A DNA stretch of 64,000 nt. Source: Lyophyllum atratum (Eukaryota; Basidiomycota; Agaricomycetes; Agaricales; Lyophyllaceae). The stretch is from positions 2,976,001-3,040,000 of the forward strand of contig JACGCN010000002.1 in assembly GCA_014905825.1 (NCBI GenBank), written 5' to 3'. Under the pieces are notes generated by a model, which saw only the letters and a program-made list of their open reading frames with translations, searched no databases and had not been told where the DNA came from. Position 1 is the first letter of the stretch, and every line of letters begins with the position of its first letter. Below, in pieces: positions 20,882-33,349 of the stretch. A program made the position numbers and the translations under genes.

Positions 20882-23800
20882 ATGAGCAATGCTGCGAACT
20901 CTCAAGCGGCGCAAGCAACATGGACACACTACAATGTCACGAAGCTATTGATTCTTGGACTTATCTTTCACCTGGTCTACATCGGGACCGTCTTCGATTG
21001 CTACTTCACAAGCCCGGTCGTCAATGGGATGCAACGACATAATGTGGGATACGCGGAGGCAAAGCGCCTGGTATTGATTATAGGTACGCCAACATAACTC
21101 TATTCGTTCGATGGCTTGCCTAATTCACGCCGTTGCAACCCCCAAGGTGACGGACTGAGAGCCGACCTCCTCTTCAACGTCCACGCGTTTCCCACTATCC
21201 CTGACGCGCCTAGGATCGTTGCACCACACCTCCGCTCCATCGCTGAATCTCGCGGGGCGTTTGGAATATCCCATACACGCGTCCCAACCGAAAGTCGTCC
21301 AGGACACGTCGCCGTCATAGGTACACCATTCCCTCCTCGTTCCAGCCACGACCATCGCTAACGCGACCTTATGCACAGGTGGCATGTATGAAGACGTCTC
21401 TGCAGTGACAAAGGTAAGAAACTTCCGCAATATTCGCCGGTTCACCTTGGACTTACTTAGAATAGGGCTGGAAAACTAATCCAGTGAGGACCTCGACTCA
21501 CCTGCATTGCGTTCGTCGCTTACCCCGTTCAGGTGGATTTTGACTCCGTCTTCAATCAGTCGAGCCACACCTTTTCTTTTGGCTCACCCGACATTCTACC
21601 TATGTTTGCCCGTGGTGCAACGCCTGGCAAAGTCAAGACTTGGAGTTACAACGAAGAAGACGAGGATTTCACTAAGGGTGAATCCCATCCATATATTCAC
21701 CTCGTTCGATTCTCATACACGCATTATTCAGATGCCACCGCTTTAGATCTTTGGGTCCTTGACCAACTCCGGAATCTCTTCCACAATGCCACGACGGATG
21801 CGACGCTGAATTCCCAACTTCGAGCTGGCAAGGTCGTCTTCTTTCTGCACCTTCTTGGTCTGGATACGACAGGTCATTCTTATAGACCTCACTCTCGGGT
21901 ATGTAAATCATGAGAATATTGCGCTTCGAGATTGCGACTAAAGCATCCCTTATAGGAATACATGAACAACATCCAGATTGTCGATAGTATCGTCCGACAG
22001 ACGGAGGCTCTGATGACTGAGTTCTACCAAGACGACGAGACGAGTTTTATATTCACCGCAGACCACGGCATGTCCGTTATCGGAAACCACGGCGACGGTG
22101 GTACGTCTTACTCTGCACGTCTAGTCGGCTACATATTCATCACTTCTTCAGATCCCGACAACACACGGACGCCTCTCATCGCCTGGGGTAGGGGTATACG
22201 GGGCCCCTTACCAGACTCCACGCCCTCCTCGCACGATTCATATTCGAAACCGTGGCACCTGGGCAACTTGTTCCGTCGTGACATTGAGCAGGCAGATGTA
22301 GCTGCGCTCATGGCATCATTGCTAGGAATAGACTGGCCAGTCAACTCCGTTGGGGTCCTGCCTGACGTCGACCCCACTCGGCCTGGCTACTTGTCGCCCC
22401 GCTTGGGTGACGAGACGCTTGCCCACGCTGCGCTTGTGAATGCCAAGGTCAGTCGTCAACTCCTGTACATCCTATACGTCTGTAAACCCTTTCGAAGGTG
22501 ATATTGGAGCATTATACCATTAAGCACGGTCAGTACGCCTACTCACTTGATCAAACAACGTCCTGACCAACCCTTGCGTAGAGCTTAAAAAATCGCGGAC
22601 TCTATTGTACAAACCCTTCAACCCTCTGGAAAAGCTTTCGCGGACCAAGCATCCCTTGCCCCACCGAAAAGCAACCCTCTCACAAATTGAACGCCTCATC
22701 CAGCAGCGAGACTGGCACGCCGCCCGCGCCATGTCCGCCGAACTCATACAGACAGGCCTGAACGGCCTCCACTACCTCCAGACCTACGAGCGGCTTCTCA
22801 TCCGAGGCATCGTCACCGCTGCGTACATCGGTTGGGCTGCATACGCCTCGCTGTACATTTTCAGACCCATGGACTACATGTCCGTAGCGCCAGCGTCAGC
22901 GTGTAATAATGGTATTGTGGATGCGGTGGCTGGGGTGACGCTGCTGGGATTTTGGGCGCTGTTTGCGGTGCAGAGAGCGCCGTGGACGTTTTATGTGTAT
23001 ATTGCGTTTCCGTGCTATTTCTGGCATCAGGTATTGTCGCAGATTATGCTGGGTTTGCCGAACCAGGTTCGGGGTCGTGTCAGCTACTTGAAAGTGCTGG
23101 TTAGTACGGTTATGACTGTAGCGGTTCTGCAGGGCATGGTGGTGAGTTTTTCTTGGCTTATGTCGCTGCAGAGTTTGTGTTCATGCATTCCTAGGCTGCT
23201 TATACTCATCGCTTCATATGGAGCATTGGGTTTCTCTTGATTGGAGTGGTATGGCCTGTTACGTGGCCAAAAGACAGGCTTCGGAAACATTTTACTCCGG
23301 CTATCTTGTGGGCACTTTTGTGTCTCGTTGCTGCCGTCTTTCCGATACTTTCGGTGGAGAAGCAGGAGAGTCTGCCAACGAGTGTAAGAGACTTTCGGCT
23401 ATGAACGCAGCGAAACAAACTGATGTGACCCTCTAGTCTTGCTGGCGGGACGTTGATCCTCATTAGCGGCTTCTTTTCGACCGCATGGGTTTTGAAAACA
23501 GTTGAACGCGAAAAGGGAAAGGAGAGCCGGAAGTCATTGACTATTCTCTTCTCTATCCAAGTGAGGGTTGCGCTGCTCATGGAGAGCCATCACTGACTGT
23601 ATTGTAGGCGGCGTTGATCGTGATCATGATGGCTATCACGGGGAGCTCTGTCCGCAGTCTTCAAGCTAAACAAGGCTTGCCGTTAATGAACCAAGTCTCG
23701 GGATGGATAACGCTAGGTGGGCTTTTGCCTACCTTCCATTCATTCATACCATGTTGACACTCCTTCCAGCCGTAGCCTCCATACTCCCATTCGCATCAAG

Positions 23801-24738
23801 AGGAAACTACCACACCGCCTTTTCGAAGTTCCTCGTGTATTTCCTCGGGTTTGGGCCGTGCTTTGTTATCCTCTCCATAAGCGTTGAGGGCCTGTTCTAT
23901 GTCGCCTACTCGGCGGTGTTGGCAACTTGGGTCGTAATGGAATCAATTGCGCGGAATGGCACGCCTCAGCCGATGACTTCGGGGGGTAGCGAGAACAAGA
24001 TGAAAGTATTTCAGTTCCAGCCTGATGATTTGAGAATAGCTCTGTTCTTCCTGTTTTTCGTGCAGGTTGGGTTTTTTGGGACTGGAAAGTGAGTTGTGTG
24101 CTCCTGGTTCTCGTACGGCTGGCTAACCTAAATGACCAGTGTGGCGTCTATATCGTGAGTGGTTCGATGTTAGATGAGCATTGACTCATATTGAACTTCC
24201 TAGATCGTTCTATTTGGAACCTGTATACCGACTGATACCGATATTCAGTCCATTCTTCATGGCTGCTCTTCTCGTTCGTATCGTTTCCTTCGACACTCAC
24301 GTATTCATTCTGATGGGTCTGCTCCAGATCTTCAAGATTGTAGCGCCATACATCATCCTCGCTGTAGCATCTGCGTTGCTCAACGACTTCTTGCACCTCC
24401 CGCCCTTCTCACTCCTACTCGTTGCTCTTACTCTCACGGATGGTACGCTCTACCCATGCCTATCACCTTCGACCCCTTTCATTGATCCTTTCGTGTAGGA
24501 ATGACAATAACTTTCTTTTTCAATGTTCGGGATACAGGTATGTATATCCCAGTCTTGTCTTCGGCAGAGGTTGTTTCTTACGGACATTTTCAAGGCTCTT
24601 GGCTGGAAATCGGGGCAATCGATTACGTTCTTTTGCATCACGTCGCTACTGCTACTGTGGTCGACAGGTATATGTGCGGCTGGCGAGTACTTGCTTGCGG
24701 ACGTCGTGAGTAGATCTTCTGTACGGAAGGACCAATAG
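20882..24738 (+). CDS. MCD4: GPI ethanolamine-phosphate transferase 1 (Mcd4/PIG-N)
   Basis: An ER membrane enzyme that adds phosphoethanolamine to the first mannose of GPI anchor precursors. It opens with a lumenal alkaline-phosphatase-like domain after one N-terminal membrane span ([18 protein letters not shown]). Metal and nucleophile segments are [10 protein letters not shown] and [30 protein letters not shown] and [15 protein letters not shown] also fit the family. The second half is polytopic. At least 15 short introns are needed. Two junctions fail: the exon ending at about 23383 does not join the exon starting 23437 in frame (one base short), and a GGGG run at 24612-24615 appears one G too long for SWLEIGQSITFF. 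The stop could instead be near 24846 if a last intron is used. The gene is essential in yeast, so sequence error is plausible. Confidence 0.85.
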
Positions 24739-25391
24739 AGGATGTGTACACTGGTGTGCTCCACCAGGTCTCAGCAGATTGTGGTGCTGTGCTATGTTGC
24801 GTTTCTTTCATTGGTGTAGGTGGTGCGAAGCAGGGTAAGCCATTAGCGATGTTATTCTCCACCTTTCCTTGATGTTTTGACCGGGACCCTAAGCGCGTCG
24901 CAATTGCGCAATGCGCGCTCGTGGTCGCGTCCCGATCAAATGAAGTGCTGGCAAAACCTTGAAACTACCGACCATCCTCGATGCTCCTGTACACCTAAAC
25001 TCCAGCTCATAAGGCTTCCGATACGAGCTTACCTGGAAGCGATACTCGGCGATCCCAGGCATGCTAGCCTCTGAGACGTAGGATATCCAGTGCAGAATCC
25101 AGTTTACGCATAGCGCGTCGCGTCGCGTCTACCACGTGGATCGCTAAATCAAATTCGAATGTCACCGGTTCACTTCTGAACAGTGAATCTGATTAGTATT
25201 GATATCGCTTCATCTCCTTATGTCACAATCCTTGGGGTTATGTTAGGCTCTTGCCACGCTGCTTATCGGACTATCCTTTTCTAAAGCTATCTCCACACCC
25301 TCTTATCGCCTTCATAAAGGTTGACAAGTATGCAGGTGGTTCTAAGCTGCTCGAATCCAATTCCAACCGCAGCGTTTATCCACCCCGCGAT
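24739..25391. other. Intergenic between MCD4 and purine permease
   Basis: About 650 bp without a convincing gene. It holds a run of GCGTCGCGTCGCGTC near 25107, a palindromic CCACGTGG at about 25133, and an inverted pair TTCACT/AGTGAA at 25169-25187. These are possible regulatory sites for the permease, unproven. Confidence 0.4.
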
Positions 25392-27700
25392 ATGTTCTCT
25401 GGGTCCGTAACAGAAGAGCCGAAGGCGACGGCGCTCCCAGTGCTCGATTCAGCATCCACTGCCAGTGACACTTCGGAGCCTAGGGGGAACTCGTTCCAGG
25501 GGTTGAAGATGAAATTTCTTACGAGGGAAGGGTGGTTTGGCGACTACGATTATGCCTGGTGCGACGTGGCACGCGCACCCTTGTGCAGACGCTGACGTTT
25601 GAAACCAGGCTATGCACTCCGTCTCTTCCCTTCCTGAGGGGAAAGCCTCGCTTGCCGCCCTTCTACGCTGTTGATACAGAGCTTCCTCTGGCATTGGCGA
25701 TCTCCAGTGGACTACAGCATGCCCTTGCCATGCTCGCTGGTCTCATCACGCCCCCCATCATATTTGCGTCGTCCTTGCACTTGGACCCAGCAACCTCCGC
25801 GTACATGATCTCGGCGTCTCTCATCGGATGCGGTAGGTCTCGAAGGTTCCTTTGCGTGGCAGAAGAGGTAGCTGATCGATTTGTCGACCCAGGTATACTG
25901 AGTTTGGTGCAAATGTCGCGCTTCCACCTATTTCGGGGCTACTACCTTGGCACTGGTCTCATCACTGTGGTGGGTACCAGTTTTTGCGACGCTCAGCACG
26001 GCGAATGCAGTATGTGCTTGCCTTGTTTGGAGTAGTTGGAATTGGTCGTTGATATCATGATACCAGATCTTCGATGCTATGTATAGAGAGGGGACGTGCC
26101 CTTCAGTCACATCTGATACTGGGGTGGTTACGCGCGGAGCATGCCCCGATGCTTATGGAAAGGTTCTAGGTGAGACAGTCGACGCCGTCACGGTATACGC
26201 CGATTCAATGGTACTCGACATGCAGGAACGGCTCTAATATGCTCATTCCTCGAAATATTCATGTCGTTCCTCCCTCCTCGCGTCCTGAAGCGTGTTTTTC
26301 CTCCAATTGTAACGGGTACGCTCGGACTGCTAGATTTCACAAACTTCAGTATCTGACTTGCACGAAAGGAACTGTCATTCTCATGATCGGCGCCTCTCTC
26401 ATTGGCGCTTCAGGGATGCCGAATTGGGGAGGCGGCTCCAATGACTGCAAGACCTCGCCTGCGGGCACCATCTTCGAACTCTGCCCTACTATCTTTGCCC
26501 CACGACCCCTTCGTACATTGTTCCTTCTTCCGTCATGTATGTGGCTAAAGCTCGCTTTTTTGCAGTTGGGGCTCGCCCGAGTTCATCGGGCTTGGCTTTT
26601 TGTCGTTTGTGGCAATTATACTGACGGAGATCTTTGGCTCTCCGTTTTTGAAGAACATTAGCATCATCGTCGGCTTAGCTGTGGGCTGCATTGCAGCTGG
26701 AGCCGCAGGTTATTTTGACGGATCAAATATCAAGTCTGCACCTGCGATTACCTTCCTGTGGTATGCATTGCCTCGACATCGACCTCGTCCCAAACTGAAA
26801 ATCTGGTCAGGGTGCATCGATTCAAAATTTCAGTCTACCCGCCAGCCATATTGCCTATGTTGGCTGTATACAGTGAGTTCATACCTTATCTCGTGACGCC
26901 AAATTAATGCTGGTTGCTGCCAGTTTCTCTAGCGATGGAGGCGATCGGCGATATCACTGCGTCTGCAGAGGTGTCAAGGGTTGAGGTTCAAGGACCAGAG
27001 TTTGAAACGAGGATACAGGGCGGAGTGCTGGTACGCATCCTGGGGCTCCATTCACTGTGACCCTGCCATATCTAAGAAAACATCCGCAGGCTGATGGACT
27101 CGGTGGCTTCTTCTCTGCTCTCTTCACCGTCACTCCACTCTCGACCTTTGCGCAGAACAACGGCGTGATTGCCATCACGCGCTGCGCGAACCGCGGGGCA
27201 GGGCGGTGGTGCTGCTTCTTCCTCATCCTCTTCGGCGTCCTCGGTAAGATCTCTGGCGTCTTCCTGTCCATACCCAACCCAGTGCTGGGCGGCGTCACGA
27301 CGTTCCTGTTTGCAAGCGTGGCTGTGTCGGGGATACGGGTGCTATCTTATATAGACTTTTCCCGCCGCGAAAGGTTCATTCTTGCTGCGGCGTTGTCGTT
27401 CGGCGTGGGCGACTTGCTTGTGCCTGGAGTCTTTACGCACCTGTTCGACGGAGTTGATAGTTCGAATGCGGGTCTTGGAGGCTTATTTGATTCGATCACG
27501 ATTGTATTGAGCACACCTTGTGAGTGGCTACATGTCCTTTATTCGATATGTGGTTGATCTTTATCTATGCTGTTTTAGTTTTGTCTTCGGGCATCGTCGC
27601 TGCCATACTCAATCTGATTTTACCCCCAGAGGCTGTAGAAGAGACAGATGATAGGGAGTCTGATTTGGAAGACCCGGAAGCGTCAATCAAGACCTCGTAG
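25392..27700 (+). CDS. Uric acid/xanthine permease, UapA-type NAT (NCS2)
   Basis: A plasma-membrane proton-coupled purine transporter of the nucleobase-ascorbate transporter family. The TM1 Gln-His motif is in SGLQHALAMLAGLITPP. The family signature reads QNNGVIAITR, matching the [QEP]-N-x-G-x4-T-[RKG] pattern. It follows LADGLGGFFSALFTVTPLSTF and precedes LGKISGVFLSIPNPVLGG. The acidic C-tail is EETDDRESDLEDPEASIKTS. ATG 25392 opens a hydrophilic N-terminus like that of fungal homologues. Exons are interrupted by many 50-60-nt introns. Two frame problems are visible: a TTTTT run at 25981-25985 is one T too long for GTSFATLSTANA, and the junction near 26514/26566 is one base short before WGSPEFIGLG. 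Either errors or recent loss would explain them. Confidence 0.85.
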
Positions 27701-27977
27701 TACAGCGTTTATGGGCTGGTAGTAGTAATAGTAGTAGTATATTACTGGCGTGGTCCTGGTATTTGTCTATAGGGTATCGTGAGTTGGTCGTTGGCAGGAA
27801 TTCGAAATGTAACACTACTGCCTTCAGTGAATTTGACTTGTGGAAATCCACGTGGCCGCAATGTGTCCTTCTCTTTCTCACCTGCAATGATTGATCGCGC
27901 CGAGCCTGCACAGTCCTTATCCTGTACCCCATCGCCATTTGTTGTATTATCTACTATCACCCAGAATTGTGGTCTAA
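27701..27977. other. Intergenic, no gene seen
   Basis: This is mainly the 3' flank of the purine permease, with a (GTA)n-like run at about 27720-27738. No ORF with family resemblance is present. Confidence 0.4.
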
Positions 27978-29658
27978 ATGCACCATGCACTTGAAATTTC
28001 AGATATTCTGGGCTCCATATTCAAGTTCACCGACACGAGCACGAATGTCACATGCGTAGGCGTCTGTAAAGCATGGCAGGAGAACGTCCTCGATGTACTC
28101 TGGAGCCGTGTTGACCGCCTAGACCGCCTTTTGAGGCTTTTGGGGCCCATGGGGGAGATACATTCGCAGCTCGTGGTGGGTCCTCTTCATTGTCCATCAT
28201 GGGAATTCAACAACATATGTGCTTATCCGAGGTGTAGACGTTTCTTCAGCTCCACATACCCAGCGACCGCTGGGAGCGATTCTCCTTTTACGCAACGAGT
28301 GCGGCATTTGGAGTGCACCGGATCAGTTCCGGAGATCCATCACCAGTCCTTTTCGACTATGTCCTTTCACGACCCGTCTTCACCTTCTTCCGAACCTCAC
28401 CCATTACGTGGAAGAAAAAGATCCTTCGCGCCCAGCGGCCTCACTCGTCCTCTGTCTTCTCTTTTTGACGCCGGGCCTACAGAGTCTCTCTGTCGAGACG
28501 GGTCATAGCTCAGATCAGGGTGACCTGTTTGCCATCGACAACTTCTTCAAGGATGTCGTCTACCGCTCCCCACGGATCGAACATCTCGAGTTTCGTTCTG
28601 GCATTCCATTCCACGACATCGGACCCTTCCTTTCCAACTTTCTTATCGGGTTGCACGGTCTCAAGACCGTCCTCCTCTCAGACGCGCTACTAACGTCGGA
28701 TGTGATCACGGCGTTAGCAAAGTGCCCGCTGCTAGAGTCAATCCGCATGCCTGACGCACTGGAAAGCGCCGAAATCCACGAGGAGACGGACGACCTCCAG
28801 AACTACATGCCCGTCATAGGAGCTGGAGGGTTTCCAAACCTCAGGGAGATGAATATCAAGGCTCATCTGTGGAATGTGGTGTCCTCTCTGCAGACCGACT
28901 TCCCGGCAGCGCGGCTTCAGCGACTCGTTGTCAGGACGCTAAGTTTTGAAAACAGCTGGGATATTGGTATTTTCTTTACAAGCGTTGCGGGGGCGTGCCC
29001 TCAACTTGAAGTTTTGGCCCTCTCAGTCCAGTATGGTGGCGTTGAGGAGGACTCGGAGAGTTTTCCTTTTGCATTCTTGAAGCCTGTTGTGCGTTGCACA
29101 TCGTTAACAACGTTTACGCTCAATATGCCCTTGCCACTTGACATTGACGACACTGAGGCTACTCAGATGGCGATATCTTGGCCTCGGATGCAGGACCTCC
29201 ACTTGAACCCTTTCCCTGCCGTGCAACGACCGGCAGGGAAGCACCTCACGTTTGGAGTCATGGCGAGTTTTGCTCAGCACTGCCCTGACCTCCAAGTGTT
29301 GGGCTTATATGTCCAGTCGTCCTCCATTCCTCCACCAGCAAGTCGCAAGATAATTTCCAAGCTGGAGATTTTCACTTTAGGCTTGATCGGTACAGGATAT
29401 AGCGTCGACGACCTGGCGCTTTTCCTGACTGACGTCACACCGTCGAAATGCCGCATCACTGGCCATTCATACATTTTCCTGGCAGATACTATTGGACTGC
29501 AGGCACATATACACGTCGCTGAATCGAAGCTGAAAAAGATTTTCTCACTCCTGCCTATGCTGCGAAGCATCCACGCGCAATATCAGGAACGATTGAGGGC
29601 CCTGGAAGCGGAGGTGCAAAGGCTCTCCCTAATGGTGGCTTCAGCCGCACCATCTTGA
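27978..29658 (+). CDS. F-box protein, unrelated to the A-B-C trio (frame breaks)
   Basis: Exon 1 (27978-28167) encodes an F-box-like start: LEISDILGSIFKFTDTSTN, then VCKAWQENVLDVLWSRVD. An intron ends at TTTCTTCAG, and exon 2 continues in phase as LHIPSDRWERFSFYA. Two frame changes follow: about 28298-28302 (to RVRHLECTGSVPEI) and before about 28345 (to SPFRLCPFTTRLHLLPNL). The rest, to the stop at 29658, is one clean frame with Leu-rich repeats of solenoid type and a C-terminal coiled-coil segment (QYQERLRALEAEVQRLSLM). The layout matches basidiomycete F-box/LRR-like proteins. The gene is either mildly decayed or miscalled by a few bases. Confidence 0.65.
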
Positions 29659-30262
29659 TGCCCTGTGTTCAATCTGTTCACGATGTACCAGCTCATGATG
29701 ATCATCTGTCCTAGTCGTATGCGGCGTTGACGTTATTTCCACAGTACCGCGGCACCATAATACATTCATCGATCTCATGGGTTCCCGTGTGGACGGATAT
29801 GTACAGTCTGATGATGGCTGTCGTACCTGCTTCCTGACCATGAGATTGACTTTGGTGTGGGCGAATCTCAGGGTGTCCAAAATTGGACTGACAACGCAGT
29901 TTTCGACCCTCCATCCCGTATTTCTGTGCGAGAAGCTACAATCAAGGCCCCCTATGGATAACGCCAAGCGAATAGTACGCAGCTTTCACAACCCCGTTCG
30001 GAACGCGTCAATAGATTTGAGCGTCAATCTAGCTGTTTCGTGGCAGCCAGACCCTTGTTTCCATTCCGCACCCGGCCTCTGTCTTCATTTATGGAACACA
30101 GGAGATATGTTTAGTTACAGGACATCCGCCCTCTCGGCGAAAGCCCCTCGCCATACATAACTTGGGCCTACCGATCTCGATCCCCTTGGGTGCTAATACG
30201 TGGTATATCTTGAGCGGGGCGATCGAAGACTGTCGACAAATTCTTCCTCACTCCCGCCCCCC
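29659..30262. other. 600-bp gap, no supported gene
   Basis: Open frames on both strands (for example plus 29777-30160) lack family resemblance or clear introns. I see nothing supportable here. Confidence 0.4.
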
Positions 30263-30630
30263 ATGCCTTTCCTGACCGACTCGAACGAATCAAAGACCCT
30301 CCGCCTGCGGTTGGTTGCACTCTTGTCCCTCTATGACCTCCTTCCTCCGTCCTTTGACAAGGCTGCATTTCTCGACTTCAACTCTCCTCCTCCATTCGAC
30401 GCCGCCGCCGTCGACACAGACATCATGCTCCGCTCGCTGGTGGCCATCGCCCGAAAGCTCCATATACCCGAAAGCGAGACGCCTCTGTCACCGCTCTTTG
30501 GGGGCCATGGCAGCCTGCCCAGATATACAGGTAAGTGGTCGATGACAAGGACTGATGTCATCAAACCATCCGTTCGCCTCGATCATGATTTCTTTATTTT
30601 GGACTTGCAGGCACCGCTGGCGCAGCTTGA
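30263..30630 (+). CDS. Small hypothetical protein, 95 aa, two exons
   Basis: Exon 1 (30263-30530) and exon 2 (30611-30630) join in phase across a GTAAGT...TTGCAG intron. The protein starts MPFLTDSNESKTLRLRLV and has a Leu-rich helical middle (LLSLYDLLPPSFDKAAFLDF). It ends shortly after the intron with TGTAGAA. No signal peptide, membrane span or known motif is seen. The canonical splice sites and matched phase argue for a real gene, but no homologue is recognised. Confidence 0.45.
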
Positions 30631-30964
30631 AGTGCGAAACCCGAGTCGAAAGTACTCTCGGTCTCGTAACGGATCAGTAATAGGAAACTACAGCCGATTC
30701 TCTATACCCGTGAGTTGTCGGCGCTTGGTGATTGTGGTTGACATCCGTGTCTGATGAAGCGCCTTGAATCCTAGATTGCCTGTCCATGCATCCCCATTCT
30801 CCTACACTCTTCATCGCATTAACATCACTGTCACCATCACCTCGGTCCCTTGGACTCTGTACTTGGATAATTAACTTATGGGGGATCGCAATCATCTACA
30901 TATCAACATATCATTGAGCTACTACGACTCCGTGTAAAATAACCCTCCGGTTGCGAGGATTTTT

Positions 30965-31098
30965 CTCATGCCAATACGAAGGAAGCTTTGTTACATATCG
31001 ATACGCAACTTATACCCATGCGCCCAGAATACTCATGCCAATACGAAGGAAGCTTTGTTACATATCGATACGCAACTTATACCCATGCGCCCAGAATA
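30965..31098. repeat. Perfect 2 x 67-bp tandem repeat
   Basis: Two identical 67-bp units, 30965-31031 and 31032-31098, each contain CTCATGCCAATACGAAGG and end CGCCCAGAATA. Perfect identity suggests a recent duplication. Confidence 0.92.
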
Positions 31099-31338
31099 TG
31101 CAATTGCAACAGTGGATACAGTTCGGAGGCCACCGCCATGCACAGTGACTGTCACTGTTTGGCCTCGAACACATATGCCCAATCCTCGTACACGCGACTT
31201 TCTCGTACTCACGTCGAAGACGTGTATAACGTGAGCAAGTGGTTCCCCCCCTAAGTTGTACAAATAAAACGACAGTACCCAGAGCAGTAGCGAAATGTGC
31301 AAATAAAAATACATCTACCTCGTGTTCCCGAAGCCAGT

Positions 31339-33349
31339 CTAAGCATCCACCATCTCGTCCCAGTCATCATCCTCCATGTCATCGTCACTTCTATGCCGGC
31401 CCCCTCTCTCCATCAGCCCCCCACGCCCCCGAGGGGGGTATCAGCGATGCAGCGTACTTCCTCGCAATGACATCGTCGACGCCCTCGTCCCACCTCGCCC
31501 CGCTCTGGAAGAACCGCCGCCTGGAAGTGCGCGCAAACATGGCCACCCCGTTCTCGTACGCCTCGAACACGACGCCGTGTTCGTAATAGGCGCATCAAAG
31601 TGTTGCCCTGTTATGATGCTCATCCGCTGTCTCGGCTGCGCAAACTTGGGGTACCGCCCGCGGGGGCGCGAACCCTGCGAGGCGGAATCATCCGAATCCC
31701 ATGACTTCTCGTCGTCTGAGGTATCAGAGGGCGTGTCCGTCTCCTGTAGGTCATACACGTATCGTGCATGTCCTAGCATAGGGGTTTACGTGTGCGCAAC
31801 GGGCTAAGACAAGGGGAAGGCTTACGAGCTAGCTTGATATCCAATGAATCATGGGCTGCTACCTGATCGGTGCGAAATCCAAGGTGTTGGCCGATGCTTT
31901 CCCTAGGGACGTCATGCATGCCAACCGAGGGCGCAGCAGCGAGCTCCTGTAGCTGCAACGCTGTCACTCTAGTCAACGAGGTAAATAAGAATTCATGTAT
32001 CAACCATGCTACCAGCGACGACGAACCTAATGTTATCCAACAGTCCGTCTTTGATGTTCAGATCCTCCATATTGTTCTCCAGGACTTCTAACCGGTAGCG
32101 CGGGCCAAACCACTCGAAATATTGGCTCCATGGTAGATTTGGGTCGATTGTGTCCTCGATGCCGAGTGCACATGCGTCTCGTACGTCCATGCGCGTACCA
32201 CATTCTTGACGGTGTATCCACCTCCGCCGAGCAGTATAAGGGGTATATCATGCTTCCGTAGGAACTGCACGCAATGAGCGTGCCCTCCATCGTTATGTTA
32301 AAGCACCCGAGCCTGTCGCCAGCCAAAGAGTCGGCACCGCACTGTAGCACAACGACGGATGGCGGTAAACCTCGAGTATCTTCTCAATAATCTAGGCGAG
32401 GTCCAGGTGAGATGAAGTGCAGTGGAAAGCCAGATGATGACGTACCGGGTCAAATACACTTTTGAAAGCTTCGTCCGTTATCCCATCCTTTAACGGAACG
32501 TTTACGAGTACCCCTTCCCCTTCCCTCGTCCCCTCGTCTTTGTGTACCTGTTCCAGGGAAGTACTCTCCGAACTTGTGAAAACTGCAGGTCATAACGCGT
32601 CTGTAACGTAGAAGCTTCCTCGACCCCGTCCCCATGATGGCAGTCTATGTCGATGTACAGAACGCGTGGATACGTGCGGAGGAGCTCTAGAATCCCGAGG
32701 ACGATGTCGTTGATGTAGCAGAAGCCCGACGCTCCTCTTCTTCGCATGGTGGAGCCCCAGCCCAGTTGATAGCAATGTCCGCCGCACCGGATGCTATTCG
32801 TTCTGATGCAGCTAATTATTACGTGAGTGGCCCTGGAGGTGCATGAGTCGACATGGCACGAACATATTGAGCCCCCGGCGAGATCGAGCAAAACTCGAAG
32901 ACTCCCTCAAACGCGGGTTGTCATCTCCCACCAAAACTATCGCTCGGGTGAGAAGGGTCAATATAGGACCTATTAATAGGCGTACATCTGGTTCCGTGAC
33001 CTGTTAATTCTTCCACGGTCTCCGGTGTCACTCGATTGAGGAATGTATGTACTCGTCGGTGTGGAACATTGTCATGGCTTCCGGTGATGCTCTTTTCGGT
33101 TTCTAATGAGGTTCAGGCTGATGGTTACGTTTGGAGGTGGTAGAGCTCACCAGGACGTGCATCCCAAGCATGTCGTATGCGGTGACCAGCTCATGCGTGA
33201 CACGTATTCGATGAGGTTTCATGAGGTGGCCGAGGCCATATGTATAGGCTCCAGCGTCCGCTGCGATCTATGGTATCAGAGGCGCGCAAGAGCACGAACA
33301 GGTACACGAACGCACGATCATAGTAGTAGGCAACCCTCCTCTTAGACAT
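31339..33349 (-). pseudogene. Decayed second class I histone deacetylase
   Basis: Same exon-intron plan and clear homology to the intact HDAC at 18526-20544, from [11 protein letters not shown] (start 33349) to an acidic tail ending before a TAG at 31339. Catalytic segments are still recognisable ([37 protein letters not shown]). The reading frame shifts repeatedly. Compared with the intact copy, single bases are missing near 33042, 32917, 32885, 32757, 32735, 32350, 32290 and 32177, with about two missing near 32605. The Pro of the GHP motif is also changed to Leu. No single protein can be read. This is a duplicated gene in decay, unless the base calls are wrong. Confidence 0.85.

Noticed and set aside
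29777..30160. 127-aa plus-strand frame
   Set aside because: No motif, no splice support, no codon pattern distinct from other frames; not listed as a gene.
30965..31098. CRISPR-like repeat
   Set aside because: Only two directly abutting units without spacers in a eukaryotic sequence.
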